Positions 34,889 through 42,554 of a stretch of 64,000 nt of DNA are shown here, piece by piece. This DNA comes from NORP240 sp046047495 (GTDB taxonomy: Bacteria; Pseudomonadota; Gammaproteobacteria; Pseudomonadales; Pseudohongiellaceae). Numbering within the stretch: the first letter of the stretch is position 1; each line of letters opens with the position of its first letter. Below the pieces are notes generated by a model. It saw only the letters and a list, made by a program, of their open reading frames with translations, did no database searches and had not been told where the DNA came from. Made by a program: the position numbers and the translations under genes. The stretch spans positions 1 through 64,000 of the forward strand of contig JBJOHV010000011.1 of NCBI GenBank assembly GCA_046047495.1, read 5' to 3'.

Positions 34889-35970
34889 CACAGGGCTGTG
34901 ATTTCACCGGCCAATTCTTCAGCCGCCGTGAGTTCATGGAACCAACGGGTGACAGCTGCGTCGTCGAGCAGGCCCAGCAGCGCACCCAGCACCGCGCCCC
35001 GATGGACGTTGTCGCCGCCCAGATTGCAATTGGCCAGCAACGCCCGGCACGGGTCGTCAGCGTATTTATAGGCCAGGTACAGCACACTGGGCCAGGCGCC
35101 GGAAATATAGCAGGCGGTGCTGAACTTGCCGCCCACCACCTCATTGTCAGAGCGGGCCCGGGATACCAGATCGGGCAGCCGCAGACCCACAGACGTTCTG
35201 GCACAGTCGGCGATCAATGCCGCCGCTGACTGATCAGCCTTGCGAAACAACAGGTTGTCCAGCAACTCCACGTAGGCCTGGCCCACCTTTGCCAAGGACT
35301 CGTCCGGGTGGGTCAGCCACAGATGGTCGCGAACGGTCAGCTGCACATCGGTCAGCGGCACACCCCGCAACCGCAGGGCAAACACCAGCGGTGCCACGCT
35401 CACAAGACCGCCGATGGATGGCGTGTCATGGGTTACCGCACCACAGCGCTCCGGCGGCAGGCCCGCCTGCAGGTTGGCAAAAAAACCCCGGTGATAGGAC
35501 TCGGCATAGGTATCCCCGTGACGGGGCGGATCGGCCGTCATGAAACGGATGTAGTCCTGCAGAAAGTCGTGCCGGTCGTAATGACCGCCCCGACCGGCGA
35601 TGCTGCGCATCAGCACTCGGGCACAATGGGCGTTGAGGGTGTTCTCTCCCGCCTGCATGCCGTGATGATAGTGTCGATAGGGCTGGTTCCAGTGCTGGCG
35701 GCGACCCTTCAGGATCACGTCACCCACAATCTCCGCCTGAGCGCCACCCGCCTTGGTGCCACGACGCCCACCATGGCGGGTGGCATGGAGGGACATGATG
35801 GAGGATGGATGCTGTTCCGGTGCTGCCGCCATGCCCTGTATACCACCGGGAAATTGGCGCTGGATGTCCATCGGGTTGTAGTACCAGTGCACCGGCATGG
35901 CCAGGGCATCGGCGATGAAGGCTGTCTGCAGCGCAGCGATGGCGCGCTGACTGAATAGGGTGAGGGACAT
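34864..35970 (-). CDS. ADP-ribosylglycohydrolase family protein
   Basis: The 368-residue protein resembles the DraG/ARH fold. The first helix (AIAALQTAFIADALAMPVHWYYN) contains the GD-like opening in altered form (ADAL), and the C-terminal NCNLGGDNVHRGAVLGALLGLL matches the metal-binding GGD(S/N)D-type motif closely. DraG-type enzymes remove ADP-ribose from proteins; other members act on small metabolites. The altered first motif (AD instead of GD) makes the exact activity uncertain. No DraT partner or nitrogenase gene is nearby. Confidence 0.8.
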   Translation of the reverse strand: MSLTLFSQRAIAALQTAFIADALAMPVHWYYNPMDIQRQFPGGIQGMAAAPEQHPSSIMSLHATRHGGRRGTKAGGAQAEIVGDVILKGRRQHWNQPYRHYHHGMQAGENTLNAHCARVLMRSIAGRGGHYDRHDFLQDYIRFMTADPPRHGDTYAESYHRGFFANLQAGLPPERCGAVTHDTPSIGGLVSVAPLVFALRLRGVPLTDVQLTVRDHLWLTHPDESLAKVGQAYVELLDNLLFRKADQSAAALIADCARTSVGLRLPDLVSRARSDNEVVGGKFSTACYISGAWPSVLYLAYKYADDPCRALLANCNLGGDNVHRGAVLGALLGLLDDAAVTRWFHELTAAEELAGEITALCQTTDLSD

Positions 35971-36040
35971 GGAGCGTCCGTATGGCTGGGTTTGATGATG
36001 AAGGGATACGATGGGCGGGGGGATGTGGATTGGCGCACCG

Positions 36041-36142
36041 GCAGCAGATACCCGGCATGATTGATTCGGATTTCGGCTAAGCCGAAATCCTTACCCCTTT
36101 GGGGCAGCGCGAAATGCGCGCTGTCTGCGCCGCTACGCGGCT
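36041..36142. repeat. tRNA-Arg-linked hairpin module 1
   Basis: The 102-base unit starts GCAGCAGATACCCGGCATGA. Bases 36050-36062 are identical to 36371-36383 in the tRNA-Arg gene. It then holds a perfect palindrome (arms GGATTTCGGCT, 36068-36090), a CCCC-TTT-GGGG hairpin (36094-36104), an AGCGCG/CGCGCT hairpin (36106-36122) and a GCCGC-TAC-GCGGC hairpin (36129-36141). Module 2 repeats the same order. Its first 51 bases match module 2 with three mismatches. Confidence 0.85.
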
Positions 36143-36173
36143 TTGATTCGGATTTCGGCTAAGCCGAAATCCT
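36143..36173. repeat. Extra copy of the 11-bp-arm palindrome
   Basis: The 31 bases are identical to 36061-36091 of module 1 and include the palindrome at 36150-36172 (arms GGATTTCGGCT). This copy lacks the tRNA-like leader and lies directly after module 1. Confidence 0.85.
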
Positions 36174-36197
36174 CTCCCCTGCCCCTCGTGAGACCGT

Positions 36198-36293
36198 GCA
36201 GCAGATACCCGGCATGATTGACTCGAATTTCGGCTGAGCCGAAATCCTCGCCTCTTCGAGGCGCCCTCCGGGCGTCTGCGCCGCTGCGCGGCT
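36198..36293. repeat. tRNA-Arg-linked hairpin module 2
   Basis: The 96-base unit has the same leader (13 bases identical to the tRNA at 36207-36219), the palindrome with one mismatch (36225-36247), then CGCCTC-TTC-GAGGCG (36249-36263), CGCCC-TCC-GGGCG (36262-36274) and GCCGC-TGC-GCGGC (36280-36292). The two middle stems differ in sequence from those of module 1 but still pair. A further GTCGAACA/TGTTCGAC hairpin follows at 36294-36312. Confidence 0.85.
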
Positions 36294-36332
36294 GTCGAAC
36301 AACGTGTTCGACTGCAGCCGGATACGCCACAT

Positions 36333-36356
36333 AAAAAAGCCCGCACAAGGCGGGCT
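36333..36356 (-). terminator. Terminator of tRNA-Arg
   Basis: On the minus strand GCCCGC and GCGGGC flank a CTTGT loop and are followed by six T residues. An outer 12-base inverted repeat (36325-36336 with 36358-36369) encloses it and includes the CCA end of the tRNA. Confidence 0.85.
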
Positions 36357-36364
36357 GTTTTATG

Positions 36365-36441
36365 TGGCGCACCCGGCATGATTCGAACATGCGACCACCT
36401 GATTCGTAGTCAGGTACTCTATCCAGCTGAGCTACGGGTGC
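36365..36441 (-). tRNA. tRNA-Arg (anticodon ACG)
   Basis: The 77-base sequence folds as a cloverleaf. The acceptor stem GCACCCG pairs with CGGGTGC, followed by discriminator G and an encoded CCA. The anticodon stem CCTGA/TCAGG surrounds the loop CTACGAA, giving anticodon ACG, whose first base is normally edited to inosine. The T-arm reads TTCGAAT. In many gammaproteobacteria this tRNA directly follows csrA and tRNA-Ser; here about 4.4 kb intervene. Confidence 0.97.
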
Positions 36442-36452
36442 GTAGGGGCGGT

Positions 36453-36479
36453 ATTATAGCGAAATCATTTGGTTTTCAA
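36453..36479 (-). promoter_or_regulatory. tRNA-Arg promoter
   Basis: On the minus strand a perfect TATAAT (36458-36453) is preceded by TTGAAA (36479-36474) with a short 15-base spacer. Transcription would begin about five bases before the tRNA 5' end. Confidence 0.6.
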
Positions 36480-36548
36480 AGGCTTTTTTGACCTGGCGCA
36501 GCCCCCTCAGCTGCCCATTTCCCGCGCCCTGTAATAGACTGTCCAGCC

Positions 36549-37604
36549 ATGAACAAGTGCCTTCCCCTCCTGCTCCTTTGCAGCCTTTTCAATGCCCCTG
36601 CCCTGGCCCAGACGGACCTGCAAAAAGCCCTGTCGGCTTTCGATGCCGGTGATTATGCCAATGCCCTCGGACAGTTCAGCGCCCTGGCTGAGCAGGGTCA
36701 TGCCATTGCCCAATTCAACCTGGCGCTCATGCATCTGCGGGGTCTGGGTACGGTCGAGGATGCGCAGCGGGCGCTGTTGCTGTATCGACAGGCTGCGCTG
36801 CAGGGGGTGCCGGAAGCCGCCTACTATGTCGGCATGATGTATGACACCGCCATGGGCGTGGAGCAGGACGTCGGCGAGGCGTTTTACTGGTACCAGCAGG
36901 CTGCCGAACAAGGCCATGCCCCGGCCCAGTATGCCCTGGGCACCCTGTACTACTATGGACAAGCCGTTCCTGTGGACTATCGTCAGGCGGTCATCTGGTA
37001 CGAATTCGCGGCACGTCAGGGCCACGCGGATGCCCAGTACAATCTGGGGGTCATGTATGCCAGCGGCACCGGGGTCGAAGCGGATCTGACCCAGGCTTTC
37101 GAACTTTTCAGTCAGGCCGCGGAGTCTGGCAGTCTGGACGCCCAGTACAATCTCGGATCCATGTACCTGAGTGGTCAGGGCGTGGCAGAGGACCCGGTGC
37201 TGGCCATGCAGTGGTTCATGAGCGCAGCCGAAGGCGGCCTGGCGGCAGCCCGAACCAGTGTGGGCATGTTGCACGCCGCCGGCAAAGGGACTCCCCAGGA
37301 CTATGTGCAGGCACGCCGCTGGTTCGAGGGCGCGGCGCAGCAGGGGGATGGGGTTTCCCAGACCCTGTTGGGTAATTTTTTTGTCAACGGCCTGGGTGTG
37401 GATCCGGATCCGGTGGAGGCCTACATGTGGTACAGCATCGCCGCCACCGGTGGTCATCCATCAGCCGCCCAACTGGTCAGCAACCTGGCTGCTGAACTCA
37501 GCCCCGCTGAGATCGAGCGGGGAGACCTGATGGCGAGACAGTGGTTCGAAGAATTTCCCTTGAATGATGCAAGCCAACACGTCCCTGGAGGCACACCACC
37601 ATGA
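36549..37604 (+). CDS. Exported Sel1-repeat protein (large)
   Basis: The 351-residue protein has a signal peptide (MNKCLPLLLLCSLFNAPALAQ) and about eight Sel1-like repeats of 36 residues, for example AEQGHAPAQYALGTLYYYGQAVPVDYRQAVIWYEFAA. Sel1 repeats form alpha-solenoids that hold protein partners together, often in envelope or stress signalling. The partner is unknown. It overlaps the second Sel1 gene by four bases (ATGA), so both are made together. It is divergent from tRNA-Arg, 107 bases away. Confidence 0.9.
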   Translation: MNKCLPLLLLCSLFNAPALAQTDLQKALSAFDAGDYANALGQFSALAEQGHAIAQFNLALMHLRGLGTVEDAQRALLLYRQAALQGVPEAAYYVGMMYDTAMGVEQDVGEAFYWYQQAAEQGHAPAQYALGTLYYYGQAVPVDYRQAVIWYEFAARQGHADAQYNLGVMYASGTGVEADLTQAFELFSQAAESGSLDAQYNLGSMYLSGQGVAEDPVLAMQWFMSAAEGGLAAARTSVGMLHAAGKGTPQDYVQARRWFEGAAQQGDGVSQTLLGNFFVNGLGVDPDPVEAYMWYSIAATGGHPSAAQLVSNLAAELSPAEIERGDLMARQWFEEFPLNDASQHVPGGTPP

Positions 37605-38203
37605 TCAATTCCCTACGCTTGGGCTTTCCACGACTCGGGAAAGTGTCGCTGTTGCTGCTGGCAGGCCTTTGCAGTGCCGGCCTGCGGGCCGATTACGAGG
37701 ACGGTGTCAACGCCGCCCTGAGTGGGGACTATGCCACCGCGTATCGGGAATTCTCCCTGGCGGCGGAACAGGGATTGGACATGGCCCAGTACAACCTGGG
37801 AATTCTCTATTACATGGGCCAGGGCACTGAGCAGGATTACGGCCAGGCTTTCAAATGGACGACCCTTGCCGCGGAGCAAGGCCATGTGGCCGCCCAGTTC
37901 AATCTGGCGGCCCTGTACTACGAGGGCCAAGGCACCAACCAGGATCGCGCCCAGGCATTTCGGTGGTATGAATCCGCCGCATCGGCCGACCATGGCCCGG
38001 CCCAATTGTCGGCGGCCCGCATGCTGATGGAGGGCAATGGCACCGAACGTGACCTGGTGCGCGCCCATGTGTGGGCCAGCTTCGCCCTGGACAATGAGCT
38101 CGAGGAAGCCGCAGGCCTGCGCGCTGACATCGAACGCGGCATGTCCGAGGGACAACTCGGCGACGCCCGTCGCCTCTTTGCACGGATGCAGATCGGGCTC
38201 TAA
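37601..38203 (+). CDS. Exported Sel1-repeat protein (small)
   Basis: The 200-residue protein has an N-terminal hydrophobic leader (LGKVSLLLLAGLCSAGLRA) and about four Sel1 repeats (AEQGLDMAQYNLGILYYMGQGTEQDYGQAFKWTTLAA and following). The ATG overlaps the stop of the larger Sel1 gene, indicating translational coupling. The two are probably a duplication of one scaffold. The next gene is convergent; the 126 bases between are AT-rich, without a clear terminator. Confidence 0.9.
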   Translation: MINSLRLGFPRLGKVSLLLLAGLCSAGLRADYEDGVNAALSGDYATAYREFSLAAEQGLDMAQYNLGILYYMGQGTEQDYGQAFKWTTLAAEQGHVAAQFNLAALYYEGQGTNQDRAQAFRWYESAASADHGPAQLSAARMLMEGNGTERDLVRAHVWASFALDNELEEAAGLRADIERGMSEGQLGDARRLFARMQIGL

Positions 38204-38329
38204 ATAGCTCTCTTATCTTCTTGTTTTTATAAAAATAACTTTTCTATCTTCCAGCGAATTCTACTATCTAAGGCCGGTGACAACTGCCCAAGGCGGATGA
38301 GGAACAAGTCAGCCGCCTCGGGGCCGGCA

Positions 38330-38860
38330 TCAGTTCTCTCTGTTACACCGCGGATCCTGGGCCTGGACACCGGCAATCTGTTCCCGGGTAAAGGGGATCG
38401 GCGCGCAGCCATGGGTGTTGCTGCATATCAGATCCCACTGGGGCTGGGCCAGCTGATGACAGCCCATGCAGCTGCCGGCACGGTTGACCACTTCCACGGT
38501 GCCCCGCGAGGCAATGGTGGTGCCTTCGGCAGCCACGTTCAGCAGGAAGAATTCCCAGTCATTGGTGGCCGGGTTCCAGCCTTCCTGATGTTTGATCATC
38601 ACTTCATTGGGCACCATGCTCACCACGGAGCCGGCCGGGAATTTGCCGCCCTCGGGTGACTGGGCCGCTGCAAGGGTGGCCTCCAGATTGCCCAGCAGGT
38701 TGTCCACGAAATACGCCTGCCCTTCCGCCTTGGTCATGTCGGTGAGACATTTGAACGTGTCCTCGCTGACCGGCAGTTGTTTATCATTGTCGGCGGTATG
38801 GCTGTGACTGATGGCCAGCAGGGACAGACCCAGAAGCAGTAGCTTGGCAGGTTTTTTCAT
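38330..38860 (-). CDS. Exported cytochrome P460-like haem protein
   Basis: The 176-residue protein has a signal peptide (KLLLLGLSLLAISHSHT). A single haem-c attachment site, CMGCH, lies at residues 131-135, followed by QPQWDLICSNTHGCAPIPFTREQI, a cysteine-containing tail as in the cytochrome P460 family. Known P460 members oxidise hydroxylamine or bind NO, but many relatives have no defined role. GAGG lies about eight bases before the ATG. Pirin and an epimerase-like gene lie upstream on the same strand. Confidence 0.78.
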   Translation of the reverse strand: MKKPAKLLLLGLSLLAISHSHTADNDKQLPVSEDTFKCLTDMTKAEGQAYFVDNLLGNLEATLAAAQSPEGGKFPAGSVVSMVPNEVMIKHQEGWNPATNDWEFFLLNVAAEGTTIASRGTVEVVNRAGSCMGCHQLAQPQWDLICSNTHGCAPIPFTREQIAGVQAQDPRCNREN

Positions 38861-38904
38861 GATGGAACCTCGATGTTGTCAGGTGCAGGAGTGGTTGGGA
38901 CGAA

Positions 38905-39822
38905 TCATTGGGATGGCAACGGGATGTATTCTATGTCATCACCCGGCACTTTGGGAAAGCGCCCTGCCTGCCAGTCCGACCTGGCTTGCTGGATACGTGC
39001 CTTGCGGCTGGAGACGAAATTCCAGTCGATGAAGCGGGGTCCCGGGGATTCCCCACCCACCAGCACCACCCGGGCGGTCTGCGTAGCGGCCAGGGTCACG
39101 TCACAGTCAGGCATCAGTACTGCCATGCTGTCGGCTGCCACCGGCGTATCGTTGACCACCACATGGCCCTGCACTGCATAGACCGCGCGTTCCGCCAGAA
39201 CGGGAACCTGCAGGGACTGCCCCGGCTCCAATGTCGCCTCCAAATACAAAGTCGGGGCAAAAGTCCGCACCGGTGAAGTAGCCCCAAAGGCTGCCCCCAT
39301 CATGACCCGCACCGGGACGCCGCCCACCTCCACCACGGGCAGATCCCGCGCCGGATAATGGTGAAAAGCCGGCTCCATCTCTTCATCCTGATCCGGCAGC
39401 GCCAGCCACAGCTGCAGGCCGTGCAGGCGATGGTGGCGGTTATGGACTTCCGGGGCTTCCCGCTCGGAATGCACGATACCCCGCCCGGCCACCATGAGAT
39501 TGATATCACCCGGACGGATGACCTGCTCACTGCCCAGGGAGTCCCGGTGCAGAATTTCCCCCTCGAACAAAAACGTCACCGTGGCCAGATTGATATGGGG
39601 ATGGGGGCGCACAGCGATGCCATCGCCAGGCTCGAAAGCGGCCGGCCCCATGTGATCGAAAAAAATCCAGGGACCGACCATGCGCCGTTGGGCGACCGGC
39701 AGCAACCGCCGAACCGAGAAGCCGCCCAGATCCCTGGGTCGGGAACTGATGATCAGCTCGATTCCGGCACAGGGCCGCTCCTGGCATTGCGCTGGTTGTT
39801 CCACACTCCCGGTATTGCTCAT
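38905..39822 (-). CDS. Pirin family protein
   Basis: The 305-residue double cupin shows the pirin metal site in the N-terminal domain: PHPHINLATVTFLFEGEILHRDS and GRGIVHSERE supply three His and one Glu. Bacterial pirins bind iron and have been linked to quercetin dioxygenase activity or to redox-dependent protein binding; which applies is not known. GGAG lies seven bases before the ATG at 39822. It is 20 bases downstream of the TIGR01777 gene, likely the same transcript. Confidence 0.92.
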   Translation of the reverse strand: MSNTGSVEQPAQCQERPCAGIELIISSRPRDLGGFSVRRLLPVAQRRMVGPWIFFDHMGPAAFEPGDGIAVRPHPHINLATVTFLFEGEILHRDSLGSEQVIRPGDINLMVAGRGIVHSEREAPEVHNRHHRLHGLQLWLALPDQDEEMEPAFHHYPARDLPVVEVGGVPVRVMMGAAFGATSPVRTFAPTLYLEATLEPGQSLQVPVLAERAVYAVQGHVVVNDTPVAADSMAVLMPDCDVTLAATQTARVVLVGGESPGPRFIDWNFVSSRKARIQQARSDWQAGRFPKVPGDDIEYIPLPSQ

Positions 39823-39842
39823 GTTGATTCTCCGCAGTCAGC

Positions 39843-40763
<921 letters not shown>

Positions 40764-40825
40764 ACCAGCACTACGCCGGAAAAGGATTGAAGGATTGCTC
40801 GATGCGGAAAGTGTGCGATTGGAAG

Positions 40826-40916
40826 TGGCGGAGAGGGAGGGATTCGAACCCTCGATAGGGGTTTAGCCTATACGCCCTTAGCAGGGGCGCGCCTTCAGCC
40901 ACTCGGCCACCTCTCC
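40826..40916 (-). tRNA. tRNA-Ser (anticodon GCT)
   Basis: The 91-base sequence has the acceptor stem GGAGAGG paired with CCTCTCC, a long variable arm as expected for serine tRNA, the T-arm GTTCGAAT and an encoded CCA. The anticodon stem CGCCC/GGGCG surrounds CTGCTAA, giving GCT. Its place just after csrA is the usual gammaproteobacterial arrangement. Confidence 0.97.
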
Positions 40917-40928
40917 AAAAACGGCGCA

Positions 40929-40937
40929 ATAATAGCA
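40929..40937 (-). promoter_or_regulatory. Extended -10 promoter for tRNA-Ser
   Basis: On the minus strand TGCTATTAT is an extended -10 element (TGN followed by TATTAT). It predicts a start about six bases before the tRNA, so tRNA-Ser need not rely on csrA transcription. Confidence 0.45.
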
Positions 40938-40981
40938 CACACGGTGGCAATTGGGAGGTTTGAGAGGCCCGGGGGGCTTGA

Positions 40982-41191
40982 TTACGGGGTATTGTCCTGG
41001 TCGTGGGACGGCGGTGTACCACCGGTTTTCTCTTTCTGGATACGCTGGTAGATTTCTTCCCGGTGCACCGCCACATCCTTGGGGGCATTGACTCCTATGC
41101 GGACCTGATTGCCCTTCACACCGAGCACGGTGATGGTCACATCGTCCCCCACCATGAGTGTTTCACCTATGCGGCGGGTCAATATCAACAT
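40982..41191 (-). CDS. csrA: Carbon storage regulator CsrA
   Basis: The 69-residue protein matches CsrA exactly in its core: MLILTRRIGETLMVGDDVTITVLGVKGNQVRIGVNAPKDVAVHREEIY. The RNA-binding residues Leu4, Arg6 and Arg44 are all present. It blocks or stabilises mRNAs by binding GGA motifs. An AAGGAG lies seven bases before the ATG; this contains the kind of GGA that CsrA itself binds, so autocontrol is plausible. The C-terminal tail (TGGTPPSHDQDNTP) is longer than in E. coli. Confidence 0.98.
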   Translation of the reverse strand: MLILTRRIGETLMVGDDVTITVLGVKGNQVRIGVNAPKDVAVHREEIYQRIQKEKTGGTPPSHDQDNTP

Positions 41192-41225
41192 GTGAGGTCT
41201 CCTTTTTCAGTCCCTTGCCTATGTC

Positions 41226-41738
41226 TCACTCGGTATCACCTTTGTCCTTGGGCTTGTAATTTGGGTCACCAAGTTCAAAAGCGGAATGCAATGCCCGCAC
41301 TGCCAGTTCCAGATATTTTTCCTCTATCACCACCGAGATCTTGATCTCCGAGGTGGTGATCACCTGGATGTTGATATTCTCATCCGCCAGGGCCTTGAAC
41401 ATCTTGCTGGCTATGCCGGCATGGGAACGCATGCCGACGCCAACCAGGGAGACCTTGACGATCTTCTTGTCGACTTTTACCGCGGTGGCACCCAGCTCAC
41501 TCTTGACCGACTCCAGAATCTTCTGGGCTGCGTCACTGTCGCCGCGCTTCACCGTGAACGTGATGTCGGTTGTGCCGTCCTCTGAAACGTTTTGTACTAT
41601 AACATCAACTTCGATGCCAGCGTCGCTTACCGGTCCGATCACTCGGTAGGCTACACCCGGTACATCCGGAACACCAGAAACCGTGATCTTCGCTTCGTCT
41701 CTGGCAAAGGCAATGCCTGCAATCGCCGGATCTTCCAT
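41226..41738 (-). CDS. Aspartokinase beta subunit, internal start within lysC
   Basis: Met248 of LysC is preceded by GGAGG eleven bases upstream on the coding strand, and the region after it (MEDPAIAGIAFARDEAKITV) is exactly where the two ACT domains begin. In Corynebacterium glutamicum and Bacillus subtilis AKII the beta subunit is made from an in-frame start at the same place. The sequence shows the site; expression is inferred. The product would have 170 residues. Confidence 0.55.
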   Translation of the reverse strand: MEDPAIAGIAFARDEAKITVSGVPDVPGVAYRVIGPVSDAGIEVDVIVQNVSEDGTTDITFTVKRGDSDAAQKILESVKSELGATAVKVDKKIVKVSLVGVGMRSHAGIASKMFKALADENINIQVITTSEIKISVVIEEKYLELAVRALHSAFELGDPNYKPKDKGDTE

Positions 41739-42479
41739 ATTGGTATCTTCCTCCAAGCTGATCAGTGTACCGGGGCCATCCTCGAAACTGGAAAGCACCC
41801 GCAGGGGAACTTTGTACTTGCCGGCGAATTCCACCGAGCGAATCTGCAATACCTTGGCGCCCAGACTTGCCAGTTCCAGCATCTCCTCGAAGGTGATGGA
41901 TTTCAGCAGGCGCGCTTCGGGAACCACCCGCGGGTCCGTCGTATAAACACCATTCACATCCGTGTAGATCTGGCACTCATCGGCTTTCAGTGCCGCAGCA
42001 AGGGCCACCGCGGTCGTGTCCGAACCACCACGACCCAATGTGGTGATATTACCGGCATCGTCCACACCCTGAAACCCGGCTACCACGACCACTCTGCCAC
42101 CGGCCAGTTCACCGCGTATGCGTTGATCATCGATTTCGCGAATGCGCGCCTTGGTGTGTGCCTCGTCCGTCAGGATGCGCACCTGGCCGCCGGTGAATGA
42201 GCGTGCCGGGCAGCCCCGCTTCTGCAGAGCCATGCATAACAGTGCGATGGTCACCTGCTCTCCAGTTGAAAGCAGCACATCCATTTCGCGGGGCGACGGA
42301 TGTTGCTCGATCTCCTGGGCCAGAGCCACCAGGCGGTTGGTTTCACCACTCATGGCGGACACCACGATCACCAGATCATGGCCCTGCTTTTTGAATGCGA
42401 CGACCTTGTCGGCAACTGCCTCGATGCGCTGCACGGTGCCAACGGACGTGCCACCAAATTTTTGAACGATCAATGCCAT
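41226..42479 (-). CDS. lysC: Aspartokinase, alpha/beta type
   Basis: The 417-residue protein starts with the kinase core (LIVQKFGGTSVGTVQRI, VVSAMSGETNRL, LGRGGSDTTAVALAAAL) and ends with two ACT domains that sense lysine and threonine. It phosphorylates aspartate to begin Lys, Met, Thr and Ile synthesis; hom and thrC of this pathway lie about 13 kb away. A strong internal start (see separate entry) suggests a separate regulatory beta subunit. The position between alaS and csrA is standard in gammaproteobacteria. Confidence 0.96.
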   Translation of the reverse strand: MALIVQKFGGTSVGTVQRIEAVADKVVAFKKQGHDLVIVVSAMSGETNRLVALAQEIEQHPSPREMDVLLSTGEQVTIALLCMALQKRGCPARSFTGGQVRILTDEAHTKARIREIDDQRIRGELAGGRVVVVAGFQGVDDAGNITTLGRGGSDTTAVALAAALKADECQIYTDVNGVYTTDPRVVPEARLLKSITFEEMLELASLGAKVLQIRSVEFAGKYKVPLRVLSSFEDGPGTLISLEEDTNMEDPAIAGIAFARDEAKITVSGVPDVPGVAYRVIGPVSDAGIEVDVIVQNVSEDGTTDITFTVKRGDSDAAQKILESVKSELGATAVKVDKKIVKVSLVGVGMRSHAGIASKMFKALADENINIQVITTSEIKISVVIEEKYLELAVRALHSAFELGDPNYKPKDKGDTE

Positions 42480-42554
42480 TTCAGTAAAACGCTGTTTTTG
42501 AAAAGCTGCTGATTAAACAGGATTGCGCAAGGCAATGCAATGGAGAAAACCATC

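Larger units (their letters stand above)
35971..36364. other. 394-base gene-free region dominated by hairpin repeats
   Basis: I see no credible gene here. Open frames across it on the minus strand translate the repeats and have no start signals. It carries two ~100-base repeat modules, an extra palindrome copy, and the tRNA-Arg terminator, each listed separately. Nearly every part from 36068 to 36356 can fold into short stem-loops. Confidence 0.7.

Noticed and set aside
36041..36312. CRISPR array
   Set aside because: The repeats are few, unequally spaced, of different internal sequence and not separated by unique spacers; no cas genes are present.
36077..36390. Open frames of 85-100 residues across the hairpin repeats
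   Set aside because: They translate the repeats and the antisense of tRNA-Arg, giving Arg/Ser-rich strings with no start signal.
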